27,034 nucleotides of DNA from Chara braunii. Its lineage: Eukaryota > Streptophyta > Charophyceae > Charales > Characeae. The position numbers and the translations under genes were made by a program. The DNA lies in NCBI GenBank assembly GCA_003427395.1, contig BFEA01000031.1, positions 4,570,236 through 4,597,269 of the forward strand. The letters are read 5' to 3'. The notes below the pieces were generated by a model. The model was given only the letters and a program-made list of their open reading frames with translations. It did not search any database and was not told the DNA's origin. This document shows positions 9,052-18,081 of the stretch, piece after piece. The number at the start of each line of letters is the position of its first letter. Position 1 is the first letter of the stretch.

Positions 9052-9300
9052 CCCAATGGGGTTTCCAACTTTCCACCATTGTTGGAGACTGTCTACTAAA
9101 GGGCAGTACAACCAAATATGGATCATATTCTCCCAGCCACAATTGCATCGCGGACATAAGGTGGAGATGTCCATTCCTCTTGATGATAGCCACACAAACG
9201 TGGCTGTCACCAGGAGCGACTGCAGCCACATTATGCTAGCCTGTTTTTGGACTCCCAGTCTTGTCAATGTCGTCCAAAATTGGGACAGACTTTGTTTTGT
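9052..9300 (-). pseudogene. LINE ORF2 C-terminal fragment (RT zinc-binding region)
   Basis: The minus-strand frame contains FWTTLTRLGVQKQAS, then WLSSRGMDISTLCPRC, then HIWLYCP and WWK. This aligns block for block with the end of the plus-strand LINE ORF2 in this window (LPSQKQAS, WLAGKGMNIEENCKRC, HLWLRCP, WWKTKWK). The Cys and His residues of the zf-RVT-like finger are conserved. It is a separate, older and opposite-strand copy of the same broad LINE lineage, with no RT or endonuclease domain attached. The frame closes just after WWKVGNPIG. Confidence 0.75.
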
Positions 9301-9593
9301 GACCTCCCTTAATTGATGTGACTCCCCTCGTTTCAGGGCCACTGAAGTAGGAGATCTCTTCAAGCGTGTTGGGACTGTATTTCAATAGTTCATGGGTGTA
9401 CTGTTTCTCGATTGATGCGTGGTGCGTGGCTTCCCTTGCGGAGGGGACACGCATATCTTCTCTCACAACCGGATGTCCGGAAGGACTGTTCATGGGTGTA
9501 GCAAAGCAACTGCGTTTGTTGTAATTTGCTTTCAATATCTGAATCTATCAAACACACAACCGCTATATGTATTGACTAGCTTCAGGCCAGTTA

Positions 9594-9733
9594 GGGCCTC
9601 GCTCCACTACTGTCGACATGGATAAAAGACAAATTAGACAATTTAGACAAAAAAAATCAATGGGGGTGTATCTTTCCATATTCTAGCGAAAGATTCACTC
9701 TCCTTTTGCACGTTTTGAGAGTAGTGGGGCGAT
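9594..9733 (-). repeat. Palindromic mini-element, copy 1
   Basis: Terminal inverted repeats (plus-strand left end CCTCGCTCCACTACTGTCGA, right end reading GAGAGTAGTGGGGCGA) enclose a conserved core. On the minus strand the core reads GAATCTTTCGCTAGAATATG followed by GAAAGATACACC and a T-rich stretch with TTTGTCT. The inner stem is ATCTTTC with GAAAGAT. An extra AT-rich stretch (about 9625-9655) lengthens this copy. It is non-coding and resembles a very small MITE; no transposase is present. Confidence 0.7.
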
Positions 9734-9940
9734 TTCCTTAGTCCCCCAGCGTCTTCACTGAAGGGCACAGAGACCTCGATATTGTCGTCGCCGACGTCGT
9801 TGCCACCGAACAGCCGCCAGAAACGACTTCGCCCTCGGAAACTCAAATGCATGTAACCGCAGCAGTGGTCTAGTTGCTGAATCGTAGGGCGATAGCCAGC
9901 GGCATGTCTTACGTGCGAGTTAGCTAAGGGTCATTCTTCT

Positions 9941-10008
9941 AACCCGTCAATCTAGTGTAGTCAACCCGGCCAATCTAGTGTAGTCAACCCGGTCATCAAG
10001 TGTAGTTG
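9941..10008 (+). repeat. 23-bp tandem repeat, three copies
   Basis: Three consecutive units start at 9941, 9963 and 9986. They read approximately AACCCGGCCAATCTAGTGTA followed by GTC; the first unit is one base shorter and the third is diverged. No coding or RNA feature overlaps. Confidence 0.85.
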
Positions 10009-10059
10009 ACGAGCGCGAAAGGTGATGATGGCATACTAGATCCTGCTGCTTCCTGGACT

Positions 10060-11290
10060 TCACGGTGCACGCTGCATGCAGAGTGGCTGGCTGGGGATGC
10101 ATCAGGTTAGTGCTACTTGGTTCTTTCTCGTTCTGTTTGCCTTGGGCCTTATCTCTGTACTACAATTTTGCCCCGACTAGAACGCAAATGCGTTGTAATC
10201 GAATACAAGTCATTGGTCGTTTTCAATTCAAATACAACACCCGGGCATACAGTTAAAACAGCCCTTCTAACCGAATCTTTCACTTTTTTGGCTGTTTGAA
10301 TCATCTAATTCCCGCGCCCCCCCCCCCCCCCCCCCAAACCCCCACCCCAAACCCCCACCCCAACGCATATGAGTTATGTTTGCGGGAAAGCGGTAGGGAT
10401 GTGTGAGTTTGCTACAGGGTTCATTATTATCATCACCATTTCGCTCACTTTCCGACCTTGATATTGCCGTCATGGGTATCGTTGCCGTTGAGGCTGCGTG
10501 GGGCACTTGCTGGCGATGCATCATTAGGTTAGTGTGGCTCCTTCTTTTCTCCTTCTGTTTGCGTTGGGGGGCCTTATCTCTGTACCAGCCTGCTACGGAT
10601 GGAGGTGCGAGTTTACTACACGCTTCAGGATCCATCATCAATGTTGACCATTTCTTTTTCAATCTGTTCCTACCGTCTTCACCGGATACAACGTACGGTC
10701 ATTGGGCCTGTATTTGGGGCAACTTTCAGTCTAGATACAACAATTATATTGATCATACATTGTATTGGGGTGAAGACGGAAGTTGTCATCATTCCCTTCC
10801 GCTATTGTTCGAATGGTATATCATGTTCATATGATGATCGCTGTAGCAATCGGAGAACATCATAATCTTATATGATGGCTTCGCTCTTAAATGGAAACGT
10901 TTATGTAACTAGGGGCAAATTGGAGATATACGGCTTTCGAAACATACGCAGTCAGGAGAGTCTGCCTCCTTCTTTCTCGGTCTGTTTGCGTTGGGCCTTA
11001 TATCTCTGTACACTACCTACCTATCTACCTACCTACCTAGGGATGTGCGAGTTTGCTACACGGTTCAGTATTCATTGTCACTTGCACTGTTTCTTTCTTG
11101 CATGTGTTGCTAGCTGTCGTTCCCTTCTCCTGTGGTTCACTTTTTTTGTTCGCTATGTGCTCATATCATGTTATGAGCGCTGTAACAATAGGGGAACGTA
11201 TATACGATGGCTTCGCTCTAAAAGGAACAGTTTCTTACGGGCAAATTGCAAATATACCGCTTCCAAACCGTAGTCTAGAAATGTAAGTTT
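10060..11290 (+). repeat. Diverged tandem triplicate, unit about 424 bp
   Basis: Three ordered copies of the same block are seen, with the TCTGTTTG landmark at about 10132, 10554 and 10981 (spacing about 421-427). Shared landmarks include GATGCATCA followed by GGTTAGTG (first two copies), CCTTATCTCTGTAC (all), GGGATGTGCGAGTTTGCTAC (near 10397 and 11040, diverged near 10600) and GATGGCTTCGCTCT (10872 and 11206). Copies have accumulated many substitutions and no conserved reading frame links them. This may be an old satellite or a tandemly duplicated TE segment. Confidence 0.7.
10317..10365. repeat. C20 tract and C-rich repeat, minus-strand G-quadruplex candidate
   Basis: Twenty consecutive C residues (10317-10336) are followed by two copies of AAACCCCCACCCC. 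The minus strand therefore has many G runs of 4-5 separated by T or TTT, a textbook G-quadruplex pattern. It lies inside the first unit of the 424-bp triplicate and is absent from the other two. Confidence 0.75.
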
Positions 11291-11462
11291 CAAAAAACCC
11301 TCGTTCAGAATAGGAAAAAAGAGCTCGGAGGGGGGGCCGCGCGAGGGAGCGCTAACGCGGCAGCAACAGTGGCGGTGGCGGCGCTAGGTCGTGGTTAGTC
11401 GCGGCTGTGTAGGTGTGGCGGGTGAGCTTCGCGTTCTATCATTCTTACGTGGCACCTACCCT

Positions 11463-11508
11463 GCCAGGCACCATAGCTGTGTGAGAGCTATGGCGACAGT
11501 GCCCTGGC
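11463..11508. other. Imperfect hairpin
   Basis: A perfect 8-bp stem, CCATAGCT with AGCTATGG (loop GTGTGAG), continues through an asymmetric bulge into a second stem, GCCAGGCA with TGCCCTGGC (one bulged C). No gene borders it. It could be structured RNA, a palindrome remnant, or chance. Confidence 0.4.
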
Positions 11509-13199
11509 GTAGCCTAGCCCTTGAGTGGGTAGGGAGTGTCGTTGCACTCTTACGCCTTGGCATCCTGGCAGTCCCTCTTTCAACCCTCATACCAACCTAT
11601 ACACCTACAAGACTTTGATATCGGAGGAGCTGCCTTCCCCTTGAGCCTTCTGCTGGAAAAGGGGGGGTCCTTTTTCAATACCTAACGACCGCACGCTGCG
11701 CGACACGATAGCTTGATCGCCCTATTCACTAAAAGCGGAGCGGCGCATCTGGACGCAGTGGGAGAGCGTGCGGCTGCGGTGGCAGCGTTCCGGTGCATTG
11801 AAGGGTGGCGGCAAGTCTCGTTTGCTTATCCTCGGTGCAAGACAGTACGTTGTTCGTTTGTCCCAGGTTCGGGGTTCTTGTTTGACCAGATTGGCCACAG
11901 GTCACTCAAGTCTTGAGTAGTACGGGGAGTGTTCTTCGATTGACCTACGGTCATCATGGAATTCTGCGTGTAATGTGCTATGTTTATACCTATGGTAGCC
12001 TCCGGGGAATTAATACGAGGAAGATACGAGTTCTCTGCTGGGTCTCGTAGCCCTATGGAATTTAGACTTGGTTATGTAGTGGAAGTTGGGATTTGCCTTT
12101 TAAGGTTGTTCTCTTCATTTGATATCGTGTAGTTTTATAGAAGTCTGTTTGGTTGTCGTGGTCTGAATTTGGTCGAAATTTGTTGTCTCCGTGCATTTCG
12201 GTATTTGTTGAGTTGTTCTCTGGAAACTACCGAAGTGACAAGGCTGATACCTTGGTTGGTGGAGTCGTCTTTTCGCTCGATCAATTCGCGTTTGTCCTGC
12301 AATCAGGCCATCGGCTGGTTTCTTGATTTGGTTGTGGAACTGAGCTCTACTGACGCCAGCTTTCAGAGTGTACTGGCGGGTGTTGACCGAGGTCAGTGCT
12401 CGTTTGACGTTCCTTAATGATGGCTTCACGAATGCTTTTGAGGTAGTCGTTTGTCTCGAAGCCCAGCTTGTGTTTTAAAGTCTTTCATCACTGTGAATGT
12501 CTCTGTTGTTGTCTGTGGCATTTTGTTTGGCTGGGTTGACAGCTGGCTGAAGTATCATGTTCCGCTTGCTGGGCGAGGTCATTTCATGACGTCCTTTTGT
12601 TGGGAGTTTTGACGTGTTGTGTCCGGGATCTGCTTCAACTCTTCCGAGTCCGCTTGGTTTTATCATGTCTAATTTTGTTTTCTCTGCATGGTTTAGTCTT
12701 GTTTGGTTGATTTTTCCTCCCCTGGTTGGTGATATGCCATTTCGACTGGTTAAAAAGTTCGTGGTTGGATTGATGAAGCTCCGAAGTCCTCTGGGTTGGC
12801 GGCACCATTAGTGTGTGTGGGAAACTTGCGTGTGGTGGTGGGAACGTTGCCCGGGGAAGTGGACCTTCTATACGTGGCTGCTCTAAGCTCCGAAACCCTA
12901 TGCAATTTAGAGTTGTCCACGCAGTTGTTTTTTGAACTGTTTTGTAGTTACTATCGATTCCTATATTGGAATAGTGGGGATTTCTCGAAGGTTGTTTACC
13001 GTCGTTTTTGTTTTAGAATCATGCAGATCTTTCGAAGTAAATTTTAATTTCTTGTGAATTGCCTTGCACATTCTTGAGTTTTGCAGTTTACAACTTGTAG
13101 CCTTTGCCAATAGTGTTTCGACTTTAGAAACATGCCGGCGTTGTATTTTGTCTCCTGCGCTGCAAGGTTATTATGTTATAGGCTGACAGATTTATAATT
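11509..13199. other. Unannotated stretch, no gene recognised
   Basis: Short open frames occur on both strands but none has a domain or family resemblance. Two short similar segments (CCCTATGGAATTTAGA near 12050 and CCCTATGCAATTTAGA near 12897) hint at an old duplication. T-rich, GT-rich composition on the plus strand from about 12100 to 13050 could be intronic or decayed repeat. I see nothing else that I can support. Confidence 0.5.
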
Positions 13200-13560
13200 A
13201 AAAAAAAAAAAAAAAAAAAAAAAACCCTCCTTCGCTGTAGTTTCATAGCAAAAGTAGTGGTGGGCTCCAAGTTTTGTTGCAAAAATATATATGATCTTTC
13301 GTTGCAGCTTTACAGGTCCCGCTAGGTGGTCCCACTTGCACGAATTAAGAGATACTGACCGTAGATAGCAAAGATCAACGGCCAAAATTTCCTAATCTGT
13401 GCAAGTGGAACCTTGCCCCCGGGGTCGTTTCACAGCAAAAATGTTTGCAGGAGGGGTCGCACTTTCATTCCACAAAAAAGAAAAAAAAAACATCTTTCAG
13501 ACCCCCACATCATTTCCGCGAGGAAACTTCGAAAACGCGCCAAACTATACTACCTGTCCG
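13200..13560. repeat. A25 tract followed by short inverted repeat region
   Basis: An A tract (13200-13224) is followed by a region with an inverted repeat, CCACTTGCAC (about 13333) with GTGCAAGTGG (about 13402). Similar GTTTCATAGCAAAA and GTTTCACAGCAAAA motifs occur near each end (13241 and 13429). This may be a small non-autonomous element. No coding region is seen. Confidence 0.35.
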
Positions 13561-13585
13561 CGTAGGTATTGAAAAAAAGTGCGCG

Positions 13586-13603
13586 GTCCTTCTGGACATC
13601 CGT

Positions 13604-13635
<32 letters not shown>

Positions 13636-13688
13636 GGCCCCTGCTCAAGGATGACACGCATAAAAAAAAAAAAAAAAAAAAAAAAAAA
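13586..13688 (+). pseudogene. U6: U6 snRNA retropseudogene with poly(A) tail
   Basis: U6 is the catalytic spliceosomal snRNA. The sequence starts GTCCTTCTGGACATCCG (the 5' stem-loop), then AAAATTGGAACGATACAGAG, AAGATTAGCATGGCCCCTGC and CAAGGATGACACGCAT. These contain the ACAGAG box, AGC triad and telestem region of U6, with plant-like 5' end. It stops after GACACGCAT at about three quarters of normal U6 length and runs directly into an A tract (13662-13688) instead of the 3' end and T-run terminator. The 13-mer AAAAAAAGTGCGC precedes the U6 start (13572-13584) and recurs after the tail (13682-13694), as a target site duplication. This is a LINE-mobilised retrocopy and not a functional gene. 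A weak USE-like CCCCACATCA at 13503 is probably chance. Confidence 0.92.
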
Positions 13689-13925
13689 GTGCGCAACAGC
13701 TATTTCGGCTTTGCTATCCTCTTAAGCAGCTATACTTCGACTTTGCTATTGAATTTTGACTTTGTGTTACGCTGCCATTCTCGTTTCTTTTTTCCGTGAA
13801 AAAAAACATTAAACAATGGAAGTCTGTTTTTCTTGCATCAAAGACAATTCGGAGGACATTCTCGTTCTTGGTGGTTGAGTGTATGTGCAATTTTGTATTC
13901 CAGGTAGTCGGACTGATGGGTAATG

Positions 13926-14052
13926 GGACCTCGCTCCGCTACTCTTGACATGACATCGTGCAAAACGAAAGTGAATCTTCCGCTAGAACATGGAAAGATA
14001 CACCGCCATGACTTTTGTCTTTTGTGCATGTCGACAGTAGTGGAGCGAGGCT
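13926..14052 (+). repeat. Palindromic mini-element, copy 2
   Basis: The left end reads GACCTCGCTCCGCTACTCTTG; the right end reads as its near-complement (GACAGTAGTGGAGCGAGGC). The core has GTGAATCTTCCGCTAGAACA, TGGAAAGATACACCGCCATG and TTTTGTCTTTTGTGCATG. Outer stem is about 22 bp, with an inner stem ATCTTCC pairing with GGAAAGAT through one bulge. Non-coding. Confidence 0.75.
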
Positions 14053-15369
14053 CATGCTCGATGAGTTCCCTCGTATGTTGTGGGTCATGTGCATATTATA
14101 TATTTTGCGACAAATTAGCGAAATATTTGACGTGAGGGTATTATTAATCAATCGAACTGTTCTTAGGTGCCCTTACTATGAAGCCCGGTATCGTATTGGT
14201 TAAGTTTATTTTATTCTTCCTTGTTACATTTAATGCATTGCCATAAATTTCTGTTGTTACACCTTTGACCCAACAAAATTTTAATTATTATTATTATGTT
14301 TTGAACTGATCAGAACAGACGCTGCACTCGCTCTTGAAATTTCTGTTGTTAATCATTCGGCCCAGCAAATTTCGCGAATCTGGAAAACCCATAATTTAGC
14401 AAAAATGGACCACCAATATCGCGCCTGTTGAATTCTCGTAGCGATCGACTGGACTTTGCACAAGAGCGTGAACGATTTTTGTAATTTTTATTTTTTCCTG
14501 CCGTGAAGTTGTTGAATTTTTATTTTTTCGAAGCAGATGTGAAAACGCAAAAAAGTTCGGGAGCACTCCCGAATGCGGGAGATGTGAAAAAAACTTTCAG
14601 GGGGGAGTGCGGGGAGGGGGGGAAAGAGAGACCGAGAAAAGTTGTGACGCGTGTCTGACACGGCACATGGCGCCACGTGTCAATGCATACACTCCACCTT
14701 CAGCCCACCGAATAGAACACCGAATAGAACACCGAATAGAATACCGAATAGAACGCCCACCCAAAATAGTCCCACCAGGGCGCTTGGCGCACAACAAGTC
14801 TAGGGCAGGAGTTAGCGCCTTTAGGCGATGGTAGTAGTGCATGTGGCAAAACGATGCTGATACTTCGATGTCTTCCTCAGCATGTCCAAGGGAGACTCTA
14901 CTCAAAACCGTGCATGCAGGGGTATGAGGTGTCTGACCAGGTGAAGGCCAGGTAGAGAGGCCTGCCATAGTAAGGTCGAGATTAAGGGGAAGTTCGTTGA
15001 CAAGGAAGGGAGGAAGGTCGAAGGAGGGTAGACCTAAATGAAGAAGGTCGCGGCCTTTTTGCCATGTCGACGTCCTAATCATACGACCAGCATGGAGATA
15101 GACCCCTGCTTCACAAGTCGGAGATGATGTGCGGCTTCAAGAACCCCCGAAGGTAATATCTCCCGCATCTCACAGGGTGGACTTTGTAAGCCGACTATCC
15201 CCGACTATTGAGGCTATATCCGAATGTTTGGGATTGGTTATGATAGATTTATGTAGGAATAGTAATAAGTTCAATATTTAGAGATAAACGAGCGGTCTCC
15301 GGTTTTGCATGTGTGTTGACTGTTTGTTTTTTACTATTGTATTGTACGAGCTTGGTTTCAACCGCCACT
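14053..15369. other. Intergenic region before the LINE; palindrome and 12-bp repeat
   Basis: No gene is recognised. It holds a perfect palindrome TTCGGGAG-CA-CTCCCGAA at 14556-14573 and a 12-bp tandem repeat (ACCGAATAGAAC, four copies, 14707-14754). A minus-strand open frame of 161 codons (15082-14597) spans the repeat but has no resemblance I can name. The last several hundred bases may include the LINE 5' UTR; no target site duplication was found to set its limit. Confidence 0.45.
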
Positions 15370-18081
15370 ATGGCGGCCTCGTCGTCAAAGCAGGGCCCAA
15401 AGACACCGACACAACCGACCTCCAATTCGGAGAGAGAACGGTTAGGAGAAATTATCGAAAAATGCTACCTCGATGGAATCATCGCGGTAGACCTGGCGAC
15501 AGGCACTGTGGAAAGGGGGGAAGACTTTGTTCGCGTCACAGTGAACAAAGATGTATATCGCATTCAAGAAGAATGGCTGCGCGAAAACGCTGTCTCCATC
15601 TTCTTTGGTGACGATGCCTCTTCCTTGCCGGGAGAAGTTAAGAGTCGGTTAGTACATATTTATGAAGAAGGGTGGGCCAACGGGGGGGAAATCAATGCCC
15701 CACCGAAAAGAGGATTAATGCATAATGAAGGACGAAACCTAGTAACTTATGTTGCCTCATCGAAGGAAATTGGTCATTGGATGTTGATAAAAAGCAGTCT
15801 AAGGTGGAGTTAGATGGAAAAATGTACGTGGTCAACTTTCGCCCATGGATGACAGAAATGGAATTATATGAATGGCGAGAGGCGATGACATACACATTAT
15901 TCTGGATTAGGTGTCAGCATGTCCCGGTAGGGGCGGTCCTCCATGTCGCAGCAGCTGTTAGATTGGCCTTTGGGGCAGTTCTCAAAAGCTATCCAGCCTA
16001 TTTGGACCTGTTGTCACCAGATTTGAGAAATATAAGATTTGACCTCGAACCGATTGCCAAAACCAGGTTCAAACGGTGGTTAGTAGTCAATTTAGAGGCA
16101 GGGGGTATGTGGACATCGAACTGGTGTGCGCTTCAACCCCCTGGTGCAGAAAATGTAGGGTACACTACCACGACGAATCTGATGAGGCTTGCCCTGCCAA
16201 GAGTGGGGGGGAAAGCTGGGGCAAAAGGGAGGAGGAACAACGAAAACTGCACGGATAAAGGGGGGAACCCCCCAACTCAGCAGGACCTCAAAATGAAGGG
16301 CAAGCTCTCGGATGCGGAGGCGGAGGCGGGGGGAAAAGGATCAGAAAGGGAAAATGGAAAAGATGGGAAAACCGAAGAGGAGAAGGAGGGGAGGGGAGAT
16401 CCAGCTCAAGGAAAGGGGGAGGCCTCTCAAAAAATCCCCCCCCCCCCCTTCATCATCATCACCATCAGCACCCGTTCAACCCAAGAAGGGGAAAGAGAAG
16501 AGGTTTCAAGCAAAACGAAAGGCCAGGGAAAAGAAGAAGACTAGTAAGACTAGTAAGTCAGCTCAGGGTCTGCAAAAACCGCAGTGGGTACCGGCTCCTG
16601 TTCCTGAATCCAAACAGGTGAAAGAGAAAGAACCCGTTTCCTCCTCCACGGACGCCGAGAAGATTAAGAAAGGAACTGTGGAGGAGGGAGGGAAGGAAGG
16701 TGGGACGAAAGTGGATCAGGAAGGTGGGATGAAAGCGGATCATGAAGGTGGGACGAAAGTGGATCAGGAAACAGAGAAGACAAGGAACTTGGAGCCAGGG
16801 AAGCTGACAGAGAAGGAGCAGGAGACGAGGGAGCAGGAAACTCAGAAGGATGTGGAAATGAAAAATGTAGATGAGGTTCAAGGAGAAATCCGTGACCTCG
16901 GTCCTAAGGAGGGAAATGAGGAAGTTGAAGGGGAACTAAATCGGGGCTCAGTGGAAGGAGGAACAGTGCTGACGATTGATACAGAGGGACTTATCCAAGC
17001 GGGGGAAAAAAATTCCCACGCTATTTCTGACCCCCCACCTCCATCACCTGAAGCGGATCAGGACTGGGGCATCAGTAGGTTATTTCATAACGGGGAGGAA
17101 GGGATCATCATCTCCCCAAAAAGAAACCAGCTGGACCTTGGACCAAAGCCCCCCCCCCGGTTTTGTTCCCAGGGGGAGGGGAAAAACAGATCGGGAAAAG
17201 TAAGTGAACTTGTTCTGAACAGGGATTATATCCATCCTGAGGGTCGAGCGACTGTTTTGGAATTTGCGGTGCTAGGAATAATTAATGGAGGGGAGTTCTC
17301 CTTCGATTCATACCATCTAGATCCAGTGTTTAGCTCCCCAGCTAAAATGCTGCGTTCCAACGAAAACAGGAGAATCGGCAAAGGGCGAAACGGGCATGAT
17401 GAGAGAGGTTCGCTGGTTCTGACAGGGGAAGGGACTAACAGAAAGAGAGGTACGGTCGATAAATCCCCGCTCCCTAGTACCCAGCCCATGACTACTCTTA
17501 CGAGAGCAGATAGGAAGAAAGGTTCGGTTCCACAATTTTTGGTCCCACTGATTATTTCTGATACTCCACAGGGACTAACATATATGACATGGAAAAGGGA
17601 TGACTTCCTGGAACTGTCATCGATCCGAGTGTCTTTTCCTGCTTCAGAAGAGCAAATCTTGGAGTTAACAGCAGAACAGGTAGTTAACCATACATTCAAA
17701 TGTGGAATTCTGCGAGCTCCCAAAATGGGGCGCCACATAGTAAACCATGTAGACGGTTCTAAAGTGGCTCTGCATTGTGTAACGTTGGGCATTGTGTCAA
17801 TGTCAGATGACTTTTGCAAGTGGTGTACAGTGGGAGCACACTGGGCCCTATTGGAGGATTCGTTGTCCCCAGGAAATGGCTCGGCTTGTAGTATCAGTCT
17901 GGCTGGAAGCCTTTCGGCTATTGAGGCAGCAAGATGGTTGGCGAAGTCCGACCCTCAGGCATTGTCCTCGGATAGTTTCCGAAACCAGCTAAGAGCATTG
18001 TGTGCCCCTACGCCGGAGGATCCCTCCACCCGTATCCAACAGACCAACGGGATCGACCACGTACATGGTCTTTCCACATAA
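15370..18081 (+). pseudogene. LINE ORF1: DUF4283-like domain, zinc knuckle, long basic/acidic tail
   Basis: ORF1 proteins bind element RNA as chaperones. The ATG at 15370 (MAASSSKQGPKT) has an excellent context (CACTATGGCG). The frame holds to about 15790, shifts to another (FRPWMTEMELYEW, FWIRCQHVPV), then another with a zinc knuckle at 16145-16192 (CRKCRVHYHDESDEAC, C-x2-C-x4-H-x6-C), then returns to the first frame from about 16300 to the TAA at 18081. That makes three frameshifts. The FRPW, FWIR and LVVNL blocks resemble plant LINE DUF4283 plus zf-CCHC. A basic stretch (RRRRRGEKDQKGK, then PPPPSSSS) and an acidic/Lys-rich region with an 8-residue repeat follow. The C-terminal 250 residues form a folded-looking, unrecognised domain. 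About 900 residues in total is long for an ORF1. Confidence 0.82.
16696..16767 (+). repeat. 24-bp in-frame coding repeat, three copies
   Basis: Three consecutive 24-bp units (16696, 16720, 16744) encode EGGTKVDQ, EGGMKADH and EGGTKVDQ within LINE ORF1. The low divergence suggests recent slippage expansion of a disordered linker. Confidence 0.9.

Noticed and set aside
13503-13586. Plant-type U6 promoter (USE-like CCCCACATCA plus CTATAC) upstream of the U6 copy
   Set aside because: The TATA-like box is about 40 bases from the start instead of about 25-30, and the target duplication and poly(A) tail show that the copy was inserted there without a promoter.
14597-15082. 161-codon minus-strand open frame
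   Set aside because: Part of its sequence is generated by the 12-bp tandem repeat (RYSIRCSIRCSIR), and no family resemblance is visible.
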